The notes: generated by a model from the letters alone, not told the origin. Shown: positions 8,635 to 18,438, counted from the first letter of the stretch. The stretch is 64,000 nt of DNA from UBA1141 sp963665155 (GCA_963665155.2 OY761986.2:744001-808000); one strand, 5' to 3'. Made by a program: numbers and translations.

Positions 8635-9325
8635 GTACCTCTCCCTTGTGGTTTACCAAGTAAATGTTCCCACCGGGTCCCAATCCAGCATCAGGTGCCA
8701 ACATCTCATACAAGGGAACCGGTGAAGTGAGTAGTAGAATATGGGCGATGTTCGTCCCGGCGCGCTGGACCGGAATAGTTATTGCGGCTAATGGGGTTTC
8801 TTCGCCGGGTTTGTAGGGCGCTAGATGAACCGCAACTTCGGCAGACATCTCCTGAGACGTCAAAGACAACGAATCTACATCGACGTTAGTCTGGAAGGTA
8901 GAAGCCAAAACCGTCTTTCGATCAGCTGATAAGACCAAAATTCCTTGGAGCCCAACGTTTCGTTGGGTGAGGTCGCCGAAATATCCTAGTAAGATCTCTT
9001 CGGCTTTCGTTGCAGTAAGTTGACCGGTAGCAAGTTCATGTTGAGCCCGTTCAAGATTGCTAACTTGCTCGCTAACAATGGAGCTGTTTGCCAATACCTG
9101 AGCAGATGCCTCTAGGGGCCGAAACCACCTTTCCACCTCTTGTGCCTTAAGTTTGACGACGGATGTTAGGTGTGCGTCGACGTGGTTTTTAATTCCTTGA
9201 CTACCCGCACGGAACGCAAGGAGCCCTGTTAATACCAAGGGAATCGCAGCGACCACGACCATATACAGAATCAGTCGCGGCGTCAGGTGCAGACGTCTCC
9301 AAAATCTTAGGAAAGATCCTATCAT
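8615..9325 (-). pseudogene. Truncated Cache-type membrane sensor
   Basis: Starts at ATG 9325 with a basic N-terminus, one strong membrane segment (LILYMVVVAAIPLVLTGLLA) and an extracytoplasmic helix that leads into a Cache-like sensor domain (VKLKAQEVERWFRPLEASAQ ... LQGILVLSADRKTVLASTFQ). The domain ends abruptly after NIYLVNHKGEVLT, where the inverted regulator fragment begins. The second membrane helix, HAMP and output domain expected for a histidine kinase or chemoreceptor are missing. Probably the left-over 5' part of a two-component sensor cut by the same rearrangement. A downstream two-component cluster (12.6-16.3 kb) could have been its partner, but that is speculation. Confidence 0.6.
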
Positions 9326-9385
9326 CGTACCGCCAGGCGATTGGTGTTTGTTTTGGCAATCCGAGTCCATTATTTTAGCGGCCGG

Positions 9386-9940
9386 TCAGTAACCAGAGTC
9401 TGGATTGTTGTCTGCAGAAGTCTGGGTCGCTCCGCGAACATCTACTACGACGCTATCTTCCGCCGGAGGGCTCAAAGCCGAGTGGTCGTTGTTGGCCAAC
9501 GAAACCCTAACGTGATGGGGACCTGGCGATAGTCGGTCCAAAACTATCTCGGGATTTGCGCTCGCCTGCAGGAATTCACCGTCTAGGTACAAATGCCAAT
9601 GCCGTGTGCCAAGTGCCTTTGTCTTGCCGATGGCTTGTCCGTCGACGATGAAGTCTCGGATTTTCACCTCAACTATGACATCTTCGGTATTAATAATTTG
9701 ACCCGGCAACGGCGCAGTGAGCACAATCCCAAGGCGCTCGCCCGCCTCTTGCTCGTTCACCGAAGAGTTAGCCGGTACGTCCGATTCATAACCAGAGCAG
9801 CCGACAATTATCAAAAACAACACCGACAACAACAAATGCGGATTTCTGAATGAAGTAAACAGTGAAGTAAATATAGAGCGGTATTTGTTAACATCGGAAC
9901 CTCTGACAGCATTTAGAAACGGGCACCCGAAAAAGATCAC
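9386..9940 (-). CDS. Lipoprotein with HWHLYLDGE motif
   Basis: Protein of 184 aa. A hydrophobic stretch LLLSVLFLIIVGC ends in a lipobox Cys near residue 48, so it is probably a membrane-anchored lipoprotein. The N-terminal extension before the signal is unusually long, and the true start may be internal. The mature part has GTRHWHLYLDGEF followed by LSPGPHHVRVSLANNDHSAL, a pattern seen in small periplasmic beta-sandwich proteins of the DUF4399/DUF6130 type. The conserved His residues suggest metal or ligand binding, but no function is established. It lies 60 bases upstream of the truncated sensor on the same strand. Confidence 0.6.
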   Translation of the reverse strand: MIFFGCPFLNAVRGSDVNKYRSIFTSLFTSFRNPHLLLSVLFLIIVGCSGYESDVPANSSVNEQEAGERLGIVLTAPLPGQIINTEDVIVEVKIRDFIVDGQAIGKTKALGTRHWHLYLDGEFLQASANPEIVLDRLSPGPHHVRVSLANNDHSALSPPAEDSVVVDVRGATQTSADNNPDSGY

Positions 9941-10328
9941 CTGAATTGGAGATCAACTTCGCAACTGTCAATCGGTGTCGCAAAAATGCGCCCGACATTA
10001 ATTTGGCATTCGCCGCCAGTGGATTATCGAGCCGAACCCAATGGCTCCGCAGGGTGGTAGCTCCTCACCTTTTTTAGCAAATTCATGACACAAGAGGCAG
10101 GGACACCGTTTCATGCACTATTCAGTAGGCTGGCCGAAATCACGGTCTGTCTTACTTTCCGCTAGCACAAGCAATAAGCAAGATCAACCAGGAATTCTAG
10201 TGCGGGGGGGGGGGGGGTCTGTCTAGAGTAGGTCGACTACCAACCCTTGTTTGGGCCACTATTGGGGCCACTATAAAGGGAGAGATAGCTTTTGGGACAG
10301 ACAAGACCATCGATGTGTACGTAATATT
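9941..10328. other. Intergenic stretch with poly-G tract
   Basis: 388 bases between the lipoprotein gene and IS1182 copy 2. The only obvious structure is the G14 run at 10204-10217 and a short duplication (TTGGGGCCACTAT / ATTGGGGCCACTAT type) just after it. No gene seen. Confidence 0.5.
10204..10217. repeat. Homopolymer of 14 G
   Basis: Fourteen consecutive G, about 110 bases before the left end of IS copy 2. No other run of this length occurs in the window. Homopolymers like this are prone to slippage and to sequencing error. Confidence 0.9.
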
Positions 10329-10515
10329 GATTCCCTCGCAAAAAGGCCTGTTTGAGATGAACCCTGGCGTGCGAAGGGGCCTGGAAGGGAGGAGGCCACG
10401 GGATGCCGGCTGCTGGCCTCACCGCACCATCTGCCGCGCTCAGGACAAGCGTGATCCCGTTGCGGTACCCCTTCCGTGGCTCAGGGCACCCGGTGGAAGC
10501 TGTGGAGCGGCGCCC

Positions 10516-12377
10516 TCATGCGGCCGTGACCGCAGGTACCGTCCCGACCGCCCGCTGAGCCGTGTTCTCCATCTCCACCAGGCGTGCATGGACCATCCGC
10601 TTGAAGTTGCACGCCAACGCCTTCAGGTAGACGGCAAGCCGCACCCGACGGCCCCCTCGCACCCGCAAGCGCCCAAGCCCGTGGGCGCGCTTCAGCTCGG
10701 AGTTCGTTCCCTCGATCCCGGCCCTTATGGCATACCGCTTGCGCCACTCCTCGGTGGCCTCGGCCCTCCGGCGCCGCTCGATGTTCACCTTCACCAGGTC
10801 CGCCTTGAGGACGTAGGCCCCCGCACGCCGGTCCAGCTTCACTGGGCAACGGGACCGCAAGGGGCAGGGCTCGCATGTTGTCCTGGCAAAGTGGACCTCT
10901 ACCCGCTCCGGCGCATCCTCCAACTCGTGCTCCTCGATGGACGGGTGGCCGGCGGGGCACACCGTGGCCTGCTCCCCTGTGACGTCGATCTGAAAGTCCG
11001 CGGCGGTGAGCGGCGGTGGTCCGTCACCCTCTCCTTCGTGCGAGTTCCCCGGCGCCGACCCCGCCACCGGGCTCACCAGTTCCGTTCCCCGGCGCGAGGC
11101 TTCGAAGGCATTGCGGCCCGACCCCTACGCCGTGTCGGCGAAGAGCTCGTCCGGTCGGACCTTCCGCTCCGCGAGCCCGTCAACGACCGGCACGCTCACG
11201 TCGGTGTCGCTCCCACTCGAGGGGGTCACCTCCACGTGGGTGATGAGCTGGGTGGCGTTCTCCTCGTGGCAGGTCTCCGCCACCTGCACCTCGTACCCCT
11301 TCCCCTTGTGGCCGCTGTAGGTCACATCCGGGTCGTGGGGCGATTGCAGCGAGTCGGCGGACACCTGCTTCGGGTCCTTCAAGGCCACGGGCACCTTGCA
11401 TTCCCCAGCATCGTCGTCATCGTCCCTGGGGTGCCCGTCCCGGTGTTTGCCCACATGGCACTGCTCCCGCAGCAGCCGCTCCAGCAGCCGGTACTCCTCC
11501 AGCTGGGCAGCAGTCGTGCCATGGAACCGGTCCACCAGCCGGTAGAGGTCCCGGGCACAGACCGAAAGGCGTCGCCGACCCTCCCCCGTGCGGGCGTCCT
11601 CGTAGTGGGTCGCCTCGTCTTCTTCCTTCAAATAGCGCCCTAGGAGAAAGCCATTGGCCGGGTTTCGCGCTACGCCAAGCAGACGTATTCCAGTCTTATA
11701 CGGTATCATAGTATATGTAATACGTTTCAATAACCAACTGTTACTTCGATAATCGACGTTAACGACGGCTTGGGGAGAATCGGGGTTTCCGTCCGAGTTT
11801 CTAGGAGGCCCTCCGGAACCCCAGGGCGAAGCTCTGGGTGCTCCCAGCGCAAGGCCCGCAGGAACAACCGCATCGTCTCACAGAACAGGCCCAGCCGGGT
11901 GAGTGTGGCGATGTTGCTCATGATGTGGGTGGAGTCCAGCCGTTGCTTTCCGGTGCGTATGCCCAGCGCCTGGATGATCCGGTCCGTGGTCTCCTGGAAA
12001 GCCAGCCGGCCACCGTCGTGCTGCATCAGGCGAACTCGGAAGTTGTGGAGGGTCTTCTGGGGCAGGTGGGTCTCCTCGATGTCCAGCCGCAGGGCGTGGT
12101 GCCAGAGCAGGTTGAACTCTAGTTGTTCCAGAGCTTCATCGTCGGTGAGGTTGAACATCTCTTTGAGGAGGTGGACCCCGAGGACGGTCTGCACCGCCCG
12201 GTTGGGACGGCCGTTGTCCACGCAGTACATGGGAGCAAAGCGCTCCTCGTCAATCAGGGGGAGCGCCTCGTTTCGGAAAACCTCGGCCCAACTTCTCTCC
12301 AGGCGCTTAGCCTTCTTCGGCGTCACCAGGAACTGGGACTGCCAGAGGCTCTCTTGCGGGTCTCGTATTCGGAACAT
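10516..12377 (-). pseudogene. IS1182-family transposase, copy 2 (MITE insertion and nonsense codon)
   Basis: Starts at ATG 12377 (MFRIRDPQESLW, preceded by GGAGGGGAGG) and would end at TGA 10516. It carries two lesions. The MITE at 11644-11800 falls after the codons for PEGLL. A TAG at 11125-11127 replaces the Tyr codon of LFADTAYGSG, just after a catalytic Asp. Downstream of the TAG the frame is intact to LKALACNFKRMVHARL and the normal end. Inactive. The identical TAG in copy 3 shows it predates the MITE insertion. Confidence 0.9.
11644..11800 (+). mobile_element. MITE copy A (157 bp, deleted variant)
   Basis: Matches the 171-bp MITE at 17715-17885 but lacks about ten bases at its left end and about five internally (GTTAACGACGG instead of GTTAAGAAAACGACGG). 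It is flanked by CTAG at 11640-11643 and 11801-11804; the empty site GCGCCCTAGGAGGCC is visible in IS copy 3. The inner TATAAT of the other copies reads TATCAT here. Confidence 0.9.
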
Positions 12378-12589
12378 CCTCCCCTCCCTCGGCCAGGCGC
12401 TGCCCCAACGCCCTTTCCCCAAATTATCCTCCCATTGCCCCCGGAGGACGAGGGGTTTTTACGAGGGAATCAATATTAGACAGAGTCGCCACTGCCGTGG
12501 TTATTTATTGAGTATCAGGCAATCTAGTCCCGAGAGTGATTGTCCGAACTTAATTCGTTGCCCCTTGGGAGGATGTTCTATTTAACCGG

Positions 12590-14059
12590 TTAGGCCGGAC
12601 TTCCTACCATATCTAGGAGCGCTTGTTGAAGATTTTCAAAATCAAAGGGCTTGGTCATCACCGGATTCCCAGTGGATTCAATAAAGTCCCGAGTGTCGGA
12701 GTTCAGCGTGTCTCCTGTCATAAAGATGACTTTGTCTGCGACACCTTTGTCGGAAGCCACAAGCTGTTGATATAGTTGTTCGCCGCTAATGCCAGGCATT
12801 TTCAAATCCAGGAGAATACAGTCGTATGATGAGGCCTGTATCCTTTGCCAAGCCTCCCCACCTTCTTCCGCCAGGTCGACCTCGAATTGCTGCATCTGCA
12901 GATACTTGGACAGGAGGTCTCGAATCAACGGTTCATCATCGACAACCAGCAAGTGTCCCGTTGTCGCAATTTGATGCTCTTGATCTGTCGGCGGCGCCGT
13001 TATGCCAGGAGCTATACTGATCATGGGACTCTCCACCCATAGCTCACCATTGTGCTGGTGAATTATTCCATGGCAGATACTCAGCCCCAATCCTGTGCCC
13101 TCACCTACTTCCTTGGTTGTAAAAAAAGGCTCGAAAATCTTGCTCATTATTTCTGGTGGTATGCCAGGCCCATTATCACGGATGCTAATTAATAACCGGT
13201 CTTGCAACGAACTAAGGCGAATCAACAAATGGCCTCTGCCGTGCGCCTCCAGACATGCCTGCTCTGCATTGGTCAGTATGTTTAGGAATAATTGAAGGAT
13301 TTGCTGCTCGTCAGCCATGGTGGATGGAAGGTCGGGCTCGATGTTGATATCCACGGTGACACTCTTGGTTCTAAAGTCGGGGGCTTTGAGTTCCAGGGCA
13401 CGTTCAAGAAGTAACGAAATCGATACCGGACTTTTCTCCGTATCGGCCCGTCGAGCGAAAAACAAGAGATTTTTGACGATTTTTGCAGCCCGCTTTGCCT
13501 CGCCATGAATCCGCTTGAGGTCGGTAGTCACGTGACTCGGTAGTTCTTGTGCTAGTAATAAGTGAGAAAATCCAATTACGCTGGTCAGGGGGTTGTTGAT
13601 TTCGTGGGCCACGCCGGCAGCCAACTCGCCAATTGATGCCAGCCGACTCGTCTCTCGGATTTGCTCCTCCAAGCGCTTGCGAGTGACTGCGTAACGAATG
13701 GAACGCTCGAACAGCTTTGCGTCCAGTTCTCCTTTTTCTAGAAAATCCGAAGCACCAGCATTCATTGCCTCTACGTCGATGCCGTAATCCCCCTGACCGG
13801 TGAGTAGGATTATCGGAATCTTGCACCCAATATCCAAAGCTTCGCGCAATAAATCGAGGCCGTCTCGCTCTCCGAGACGATAATCGAGAAGACAAACGTC
13901 GTGCCTGCGGGATTTTATTGCATCCAAAGCTGCATCGTATTCGTCGACCCACTCGAGATCAAAGGCCTGCGGTGACGCTCGGGAGAGCAAGTCTTTAATC
14001 AAGATATAATCGTCGGGATCATCTTCAACTAGAAGTATGTTCACTTTGGTGTCTATCAT
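12590..14059 (-). CDS. Hybrid histidine kinase (REC-HisKA-HATPase-REC)
   Basis: Protein of 489 aa without membrane helices. It has an N-terminal receiver domain (VEDDPDD, phospho-acceptor region CLLDYRL), then HisKA with the H-box AAGVAHEINNPLTSVIGF near residue 150. The HATPase follows, with N-box LNILTNAEQAC and G-boxes DNGPGIPPEIM and EGTGLGLSICHG. A C-terminal receiver has VVDDEPLIRDLL and CILLDLKMPGISG. The H-box form is that of NtrB-like cytosolic kinases. The receiver at the front suggests it is itself controlled by another kinase. It lies 19 bases downstream of the single-receiver gene 14079-14528 and forms an apparent operon with it and the sensor kinase 14498-16306. The signal is unknown. 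Confidence 0.92.
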   Translation of the reverse strand: MIDTKVNILLVEDDPDDYILIKDLLSRASPQAFDLEWVDEYDAALDAIKSRRHDVCLLDYRLGERDGLDLLREALDIGCKIPIILLTGQGDYGIDVEAMNAGASDFLEKGELDAKLFERSIRYAVTRKRLEEQIRETSRLASIGELAAGVAHEINNPLTSVIGFSHLLLAQELPSHVTTDLKRIHGEAKRAAKIVKNLLFFARRADTEKSPVSISLLLERALELKAPDFRTKSVTVDINIEPDLPSTMADEQQILQLFLNILTNAEQACLEAHGRGHLLIRLSSLQDRLLISIRDNGPGIPPEIMSKIFEPFFTTKEVGEGTGLGLSICHGIIHQHNGELWVESPMISIAPGITAPPTDQEHQIATTGHLLVVDDEPLIRDLLSKYLQMQQFEVDLAEEGGEAWQRIQASSYDCILLDLKMPGISGEQLYQQLVASDKGVADKVIFMTGDTLNSDTRDFIESTGNPVMTKPFDFENLQQALLDMVGSPA

Positions 14060-14078
14060 GTTAAATCACCGAAGATTA

Positions 14079-14528
14079 CTAGGGAGTTTCTACTAGCTCG
14101 AACCAATATGTCCCAATCTGCTGAATAATGTTGACAAGCCCATCAAAAGTAACCGGCTTGGTAATATGCGAGTTGGCACCTAAATCATAGCTTCGGCAGA
14201 TATCCTCTTCTGCCTTGGATGTTGTCATCACCACCACGGGTATTCGCCGCAATTCCTGTGTCGATTTAATCTCCTTTAGGGCTTCTCGTCCGTCCATCTT
14301 TGGCATGTTCAGGTCAAGCAATATCAGGCCGGGGCGGGGCGAGTCTTCTGGATCCGTATAGTCGCCCGAACGTCTGAGATACTCCATTAACTCTTCGCCG
14401 TCTTCCACGAAGTGGAGGTCGTTTGCCAGCCTACTGTTCTCCCACGCCTTCTTGGTCATCATTCGGTCTTCTTCATCATCGTCGGCCATCAGGATTGTTA
14501 TCGGTCTGCGGTTACCATTTCCTTCCAT
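14079..14528 (-). CDS. Rcp1-type single-domain response regulator
   Basis: Protein of 149 aa comprising only a receiver domain: acidic pocket MADDDEEDR, phospho-acceptor Asp in LILLDLNMPKMDG, Thr/Ser in VVVMTTSKAEEDI and Lys in SHITKP. The extra loop DYTDPEDSPRPG and the wide spacing are typical of the Rcp1/CheY-like regulators that partner phytochrome-like kinases carrying the ASHDLQEPLR H-box, which is exactly the kinase encoded immediately upstream. Its ATG overlaps the end of that kinase gene by 31 bases, so translation is probably coupled. No output domain: it should act through phosphotransfer or protein contact, possibly to the hybrid kinase downstream. Confidence 0.9.
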   Translation of the reverse strand: MEGNGNRRPITILMADDDEEDRMMTKKAWENSRLANDLHFVEDGEELMEYLRRSGDYTDPEDSPRPGLILLDLNMPKMDGREALKEIKSTQELRRIPVVVMTTSKAEEDICRSYDLGANSHITKPVTFDGLVNIIQQIGTYWFELVETP

Positions 14529-16306
14529 ATTGGTTTTTCTCCTGCATTATGTTCTACCGGCAAGGTGATAATAAAAGCAGCGCCCTCACCTGGATTGCTG
14601 GTAGCTACTATCTCGCCTCCATGGCGCGCGACTATCTTGCGGCAAATGGCTAAACCGATTCCGGTTCCTGCGTAATTTTGCCGACTGTGCAACCGCTGGA
14701 AGATATATTGAAAATTCGGTCCGCGTATTTTGCATCGAAGCCGATTCCGTTGTCTTCCACTATCAATCGAATGAAACTACTTCCGATGGCATTTTGGCCG
14801 TTATGGCCATTAGAAGTGAATATTGGTTCGCAATAAATATTAACGACTGGGGTTTCCTCAATGCTATGGAACTTTAGCGAATTACTGATTAGGTTTTGTA
14901 GAAGCCTGCGGAGTTGCGTGGGGTCGGCGTCGACAGTCGGGAGTGGGCCAACTGCTATACTGGCGTCCACCGCCTCCAAAGCTACTTCAAGGTCCTCACG
15001 CACTTCCTGAACCACCGTGTTTAGATCGACGGGCTCAAATGGTTCGCCCTTCGTCGTAACCCGGGATAGGGACAACAGATCGTCGATTAATGTTTGCATC
15101 CGCTCAGCCGCATTTAGCATGCGCCTAAGGTAATCCTGCCCTTCGTCTGCGAGTACATCTCCATATCCAGACTTCAGAAGGTCACCAAACGCTCGTACCT
15201 TGCGCAAGGGTTCTTGCAGATCATGTGAGGCTACCGACGCAAACTCTTCCAGCTCTTGATTGCTGCGTTCCAGGTTGGTAGTCAAGGATTTTAGTTCTTC
15301 TTCGGCTTGCTTGCGTTCGGTAATATCCCTGATGATTCCCGTGAACAATGTGCGGTCGACCAGCCGCAGTTCGCTGACCATCAGGTCGATTGGGAACACT
15401 GACCCATCTTTACGCTTAGCGAAGACTTCGCGCCCAGAACCGATTATTTTAGCTTCGCCTGTACGGTGGTAGTTGGCAATGTAAGCGTCATGCGCGCTAT
15501 GGTAGGGCTCTGGAATAACTATTTTTACATTTTGGCCAATAATCTCGTCGGCGCGATACCCTAAATAGCTGCTCGGCAGCGGGGTTGAAAGATTCGATGA
15601 TGCCCATATTGTCGATGAGCAAGAAGCCGGCGGCCGCCGTGTCTATCATCGTCCGAAGCCTAGTTTCGCTCTCGCTCAATGCATCCTCGGCTTGCCTCTT
15701 TGCGGTAACGTCACGTCCATATACGTTAACGTAACCGGCGTCTGGCACTGGAGCTACTTCGAAGCTGAAAACGCGTTCGCGGAAATCGATTTCGATTTCC
15801 TTCCTGGAGCCCGCGGCCACGGCTTCCTCAATCCACTCAATCCTCTCCTTGGATGCGGTTTGGCCGACTTCCAAACTTCGCTCAGTAAGCAACGGTAACG
15901 CCGCCGGGTTGGCGTATAGAACCATCCCATCGTTACTCAGCCGGATAACCGGATTTGGGTTCTCCGATGGAAATCTGGCCAAACTCTTCAATTCGTCTTG
16001 GGCCCACGCCAGCTCGGCAACCTCGATTCTCAGCCCTTCATTGACCGTTGCTAGGTCTGCCTCAAGCCGCAGTGCCTTGGCGCGGTAATTCACCACGGTG
16101 AAGAGGTAGGCTATGAGCAGGGCGGTTATTATCAAGCCGCCACCCAACACGCCCCATGCTGCCCAAGCTGTCTGGTTAAGATCGTGTTGCTGGTTTAGAA
16201 ATAGGTTGAATAATACGGCGGTCAGCACTAATTGCAACACCACCAACAACACTACATAGCGAAAACCGATTAAAGATAAGCTTCTTTTTTGAAGCGTAGT
16301 TATCAT
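14498..16306 (-). pseudogene. PAS histidine kinase, phytochrome-type H-box, two frameshifts
   Basis: Restoring two small indels gives about 601 aa. It has two N-terminal membrane helices (FRYVVLLVVLQLVLTAVLF and GVLGGGLIITALLIAYLF), a first PAS domain (FPSENPNPVIRLSNDGMVLY) and a second PAS (MGIIESFNPAAEQLF ... GIIRDITERKQAEEEL). HisKA follows with ASVASHDLQEPLRKVRAFGD, then HATPase with RRLLQNLISNSLKF, DNGIGFD and GTGIGLAICRKIVARHGG. The first indel is one extra base at 15559-15566, after EQLF. The second is an extra AT in an ATATAT run at 14701-14708, before FQRLHS. Both may be assembly errors, since the domains are otherwise perfect. ATG 16306 has AGGTGG upstream. MITE copy B lies only 24 bases before this start, separating the gene from its native promoter. 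Confidence 0.8.
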
Positions 16307-16329
16307 CGTTCGTCCACCTGCTACCCTAG

Positions 16330-16500
16330 AAACTCGGACGGAAACCCCGATTCTCCCCAAGCCGTCGTTTTCTTAACGTCGATTATCGAAGTAACAGTTG
16401 GTTACTGAAACGTATTACATATACTATTATACCGTATAAGACTGGAATACGTCTGCTTGGCGTAGCGCGAAACCCGGCCAATGGCTTTCCGGCCAGACCT
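16330..16500 (-). mobile_element. MITE copy B (171 bp) in the leader of a kinase gene
   Basis: Reverse orientation of the 171-bp MITE, flanked by CTAG at 16326-16329 and 16501-16504. Its outer ends are AAACTCGGACGGAAACC and (complement) AGGTCTGGCCGGAAAGCC, an imperfect inverted repeat. It sits between the kinase start codon and any upstream promoter. Confidence 0.92.
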
Positions 16501-16504
16501 CTAG

Positions 16505-17010
16505 AGGCCACTAACCCCACCCGACTCCGCATTGGCATTCGCTGCCACCATTATTGGCTTGATGTGCAACGCCGGAGATTCGATTCAATGATCCCGTTCT
16601 ATACGAACACCCACTACGAATAAGCTAAGACTTGGCCAGTTTCATATATATGGGTGTTACACTCTACACGTTCAAGGGAAACACCCCAGCATTGAATTAC
16701 GAACTCATTCCGAACACGGCTTATTGGGCGCGAGACTGATTGGGAAAATCCCATAAGCCGATTGGGTACCACAACTGGCACTGACTAGCCCAGTGTTTGG
16801 CCTTTGAAGGACTAGGCCGTAGAGCTAAATCCGCCATTGACTTGGGGTTGAACTTGGGCTTGAGTCGCCCGTGGTAGCCACAGGCGTTGCGCATTGGTAA
16901 GACGTCAGCATCTTATTACGGTTTGCGTCCTCTGTTGAACCGGGTATGATGGTGGGGATAACTCACTAGCGCGGCCCGAACTATCTTCCTGATGAATTAA
17001 CGGCAATAAA
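16505..17010. other. Intergenic stretch, no gene recognised
   Basis: About 500 bases between MITE copy B and the LLM pseudogene. I see no ORF with codon-like structure. A promoter for the LLM gene should lie here but I cannot place one with confidence. Confidence 0.5.
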
Positions 17011-17023
17011 GAAGGAGGAACAA

Positions 17024-18368
17024 TTGAAACTCTCAGTACAATATTAGATGCAAAGGACACCCTTGGACGATCACAAGGTGATCGAAGAGACCCTGGAGCA
17101 GTGCATACTGGCCGACGAGGTGGGCTTCGATTATCTTTGGTTTGTCGAGCACCATTTCTTGACGGGGTTTTCGGCGTCTCCCTCACCCGATGTCTTTTAC
17201 GGTGCCTTAAGCAGGCTAACCAAGCAAATCAGGCTGGGCTTCGGAGTGGTGATTTTGCCCTACCACCACCCTGTCCGGGTGGCGGAACGGGTTGCCATGC
17301 TGGACCACCTGACCCACGGAAGAGTAGACCGGGGCACGGGCCGCTCGGCTGTCTATGAGCAGACCGGAATGGGAATTGACCCCCGTGATACACGCGAGAT
17401 GTGGGAGGAATCATTGTCGATGATTCCTAAGATATGGGGGTCGGAAATGTTCGAATGGGAGGGCCGTTTCTGGAATGTGCCAGCCCGGGAAGTGTTGCCC
17501 AAGCCCTACCAGAAGCCCCATCCACCCCGGTGGGTGGCCGCGCTTCAGCCCGCTACCTACCAGTTGGCGGCGGAAAAAGGCATCGGCGTGTTGTCCTTCG
17601 GGGCCAGTGCGCCGGACGTGTTGAAGCCCCACATCGACGCTTACCGGGAAACTATTCGAAATGCCAACCCGGTGGGCGCTGTGGTCAATAACCAGTGGTG
17701 CAGCTCAACCCTAGAGGTCTGGCCGGAAAGCCATTGGCCGGGTTTCGCGCTACGCCAAGCAGACGTATTCCAGTCTTATACGGTATAATAGTATATGTAA
17801 TACGTTTCAATAACCAACTGTTACTTCGATAATCGACGTTAAGAAAACGACGGCTTGGGGAGAATCGGGGTTTCCGTCCGAGTTTCTAGGGTACTGCGGC
17901 GAGGACAACAAAGAGGCGCGGGAATTGGCCGTGGCGTCCATCAAGAATTTCTTTGCGCCGGGCCGTCCCTACGTTCAGGACCAGAAAGACATCTAAGCCA
18001 GACTTCTGGAAAACTGGGGCGGCGTCCCCGACGACCTGCAGCAAAACTTTAAAAGGTATGTTGAGCTTGGTGGTGATGAAGAAGAGGTTGTCGACCTGTC
18101 TGGCGGCGGGGCTGTCGATTATGCCATCTGGAACCGTATGGATGCCGACACCTTGTGTGACCGGGGCGTAGTCATTGGCGGAGACCCGGACAGCTGTATC
18201 GAGGCCTTAAAGAAGCACGAAGCTGCGGGCTGCGACCAGATGATGATCATGATGCAGACCGAGACTATTCCTCACGAGAAAGTGATGAAGTCTCTGGAAC
18301 TGTTTGGCAAGTACGTCATTCCAGAGTTCAAGAAATCCGAGGAGAAAGCCAACAAGGCTGGCGCATAG
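17024..18368 (+). pseudogene. LLM-class flavin-dependent oxidoreductase, disrupted by MITE and two stop codons
   Basis: The product is a luciferase-like monooxygenase (F420/FMN) by GFDYLWFVEHHFL, RIRLGFGVVILPYHHP and RVDRGTGRS. The likely native start is TTG 17024 (AAGGAGG upstream), giving LKLSVQY then TAG at 17045-17047, then MQRTPLDDHKV. MITE copy C (17715-17885) splits the gene after SSTL. Precise excision with one CTAG rejoins SSTL to GYCGEDNKEA in frame. A further in-frame TAA at 17994-17996 follows QKDI, after which family-like sequence (LLENWGGVPDDLQQNFKRYV) continues to the end at 18368. Three independent lesions make it a clear pseudogene. A fragment starting at ATG 17048 could still be translated. 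Confidence 0.88.
17715..17885 (+). mobile_element. MITE copy C (171 bp, reference copy)
   Basis: Flanked by CTAG at 17711-17714 and 17886-17889. The termini AGGTCTGGCCGGAAAGCC and (complement of the right end) AAACTCGGACGGAAACCC share GG-CGGAAA-CC. The core is AT-rich and partly palindromic (ACGTATT ... AATACGT) with a TATAAT hexamer. It has no coding capacity beyond a 12-codon exit frame beginning TTGGGGAGAATCGGG. Confidence 0.92.
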
Positions 18369-18438
18369 GGCAGCTGGGCCTGATGGCTCCTAAGTAAATG
18401 CCTGGACAGACCTGAGCCGTACGTCGACGATGCCGCTT

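Larger units (their letters stand above)
10329..12471 (-). mobile_element. IS1182-family element, copy 2, split by a MITE (2143 bp)
   Basis: Same ends as copies 1 and 3 and flanked by the 6-bp direct repeat AATATT (10323-10328 and 12472-12477). It is 161 bp longer than copy 3 because of a 157-bp MITE plus a CTAG duplication. Apart from that it differs from copy 3 at only a few bases that I can see. Confidence 0.92.

Noticed and set aside
10315..11643. Long plus-strand ORF of 442 codons (and its twin at 54766-56082, 438 codons)
   Set aside because: Antisense shadow of the IS1182 transposase in GC-rich DNA; composition is Arg/Pro/His-biased and there is no family resemblance.
11770..12585. 271-codon ORF starting inside the MITE, and similar ORFs at 338-919 and 56177-57058
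   Set aside because: Antisense of the conserved transposase N-terminal region.
15497..16360. Kinase start at the TTG inside the MITE (product beginning MGRIGVSVRVSR)
   Set aside because: The same peptide exits every MITE copy; the native ATG 16306 has its own ribosome-binding site.
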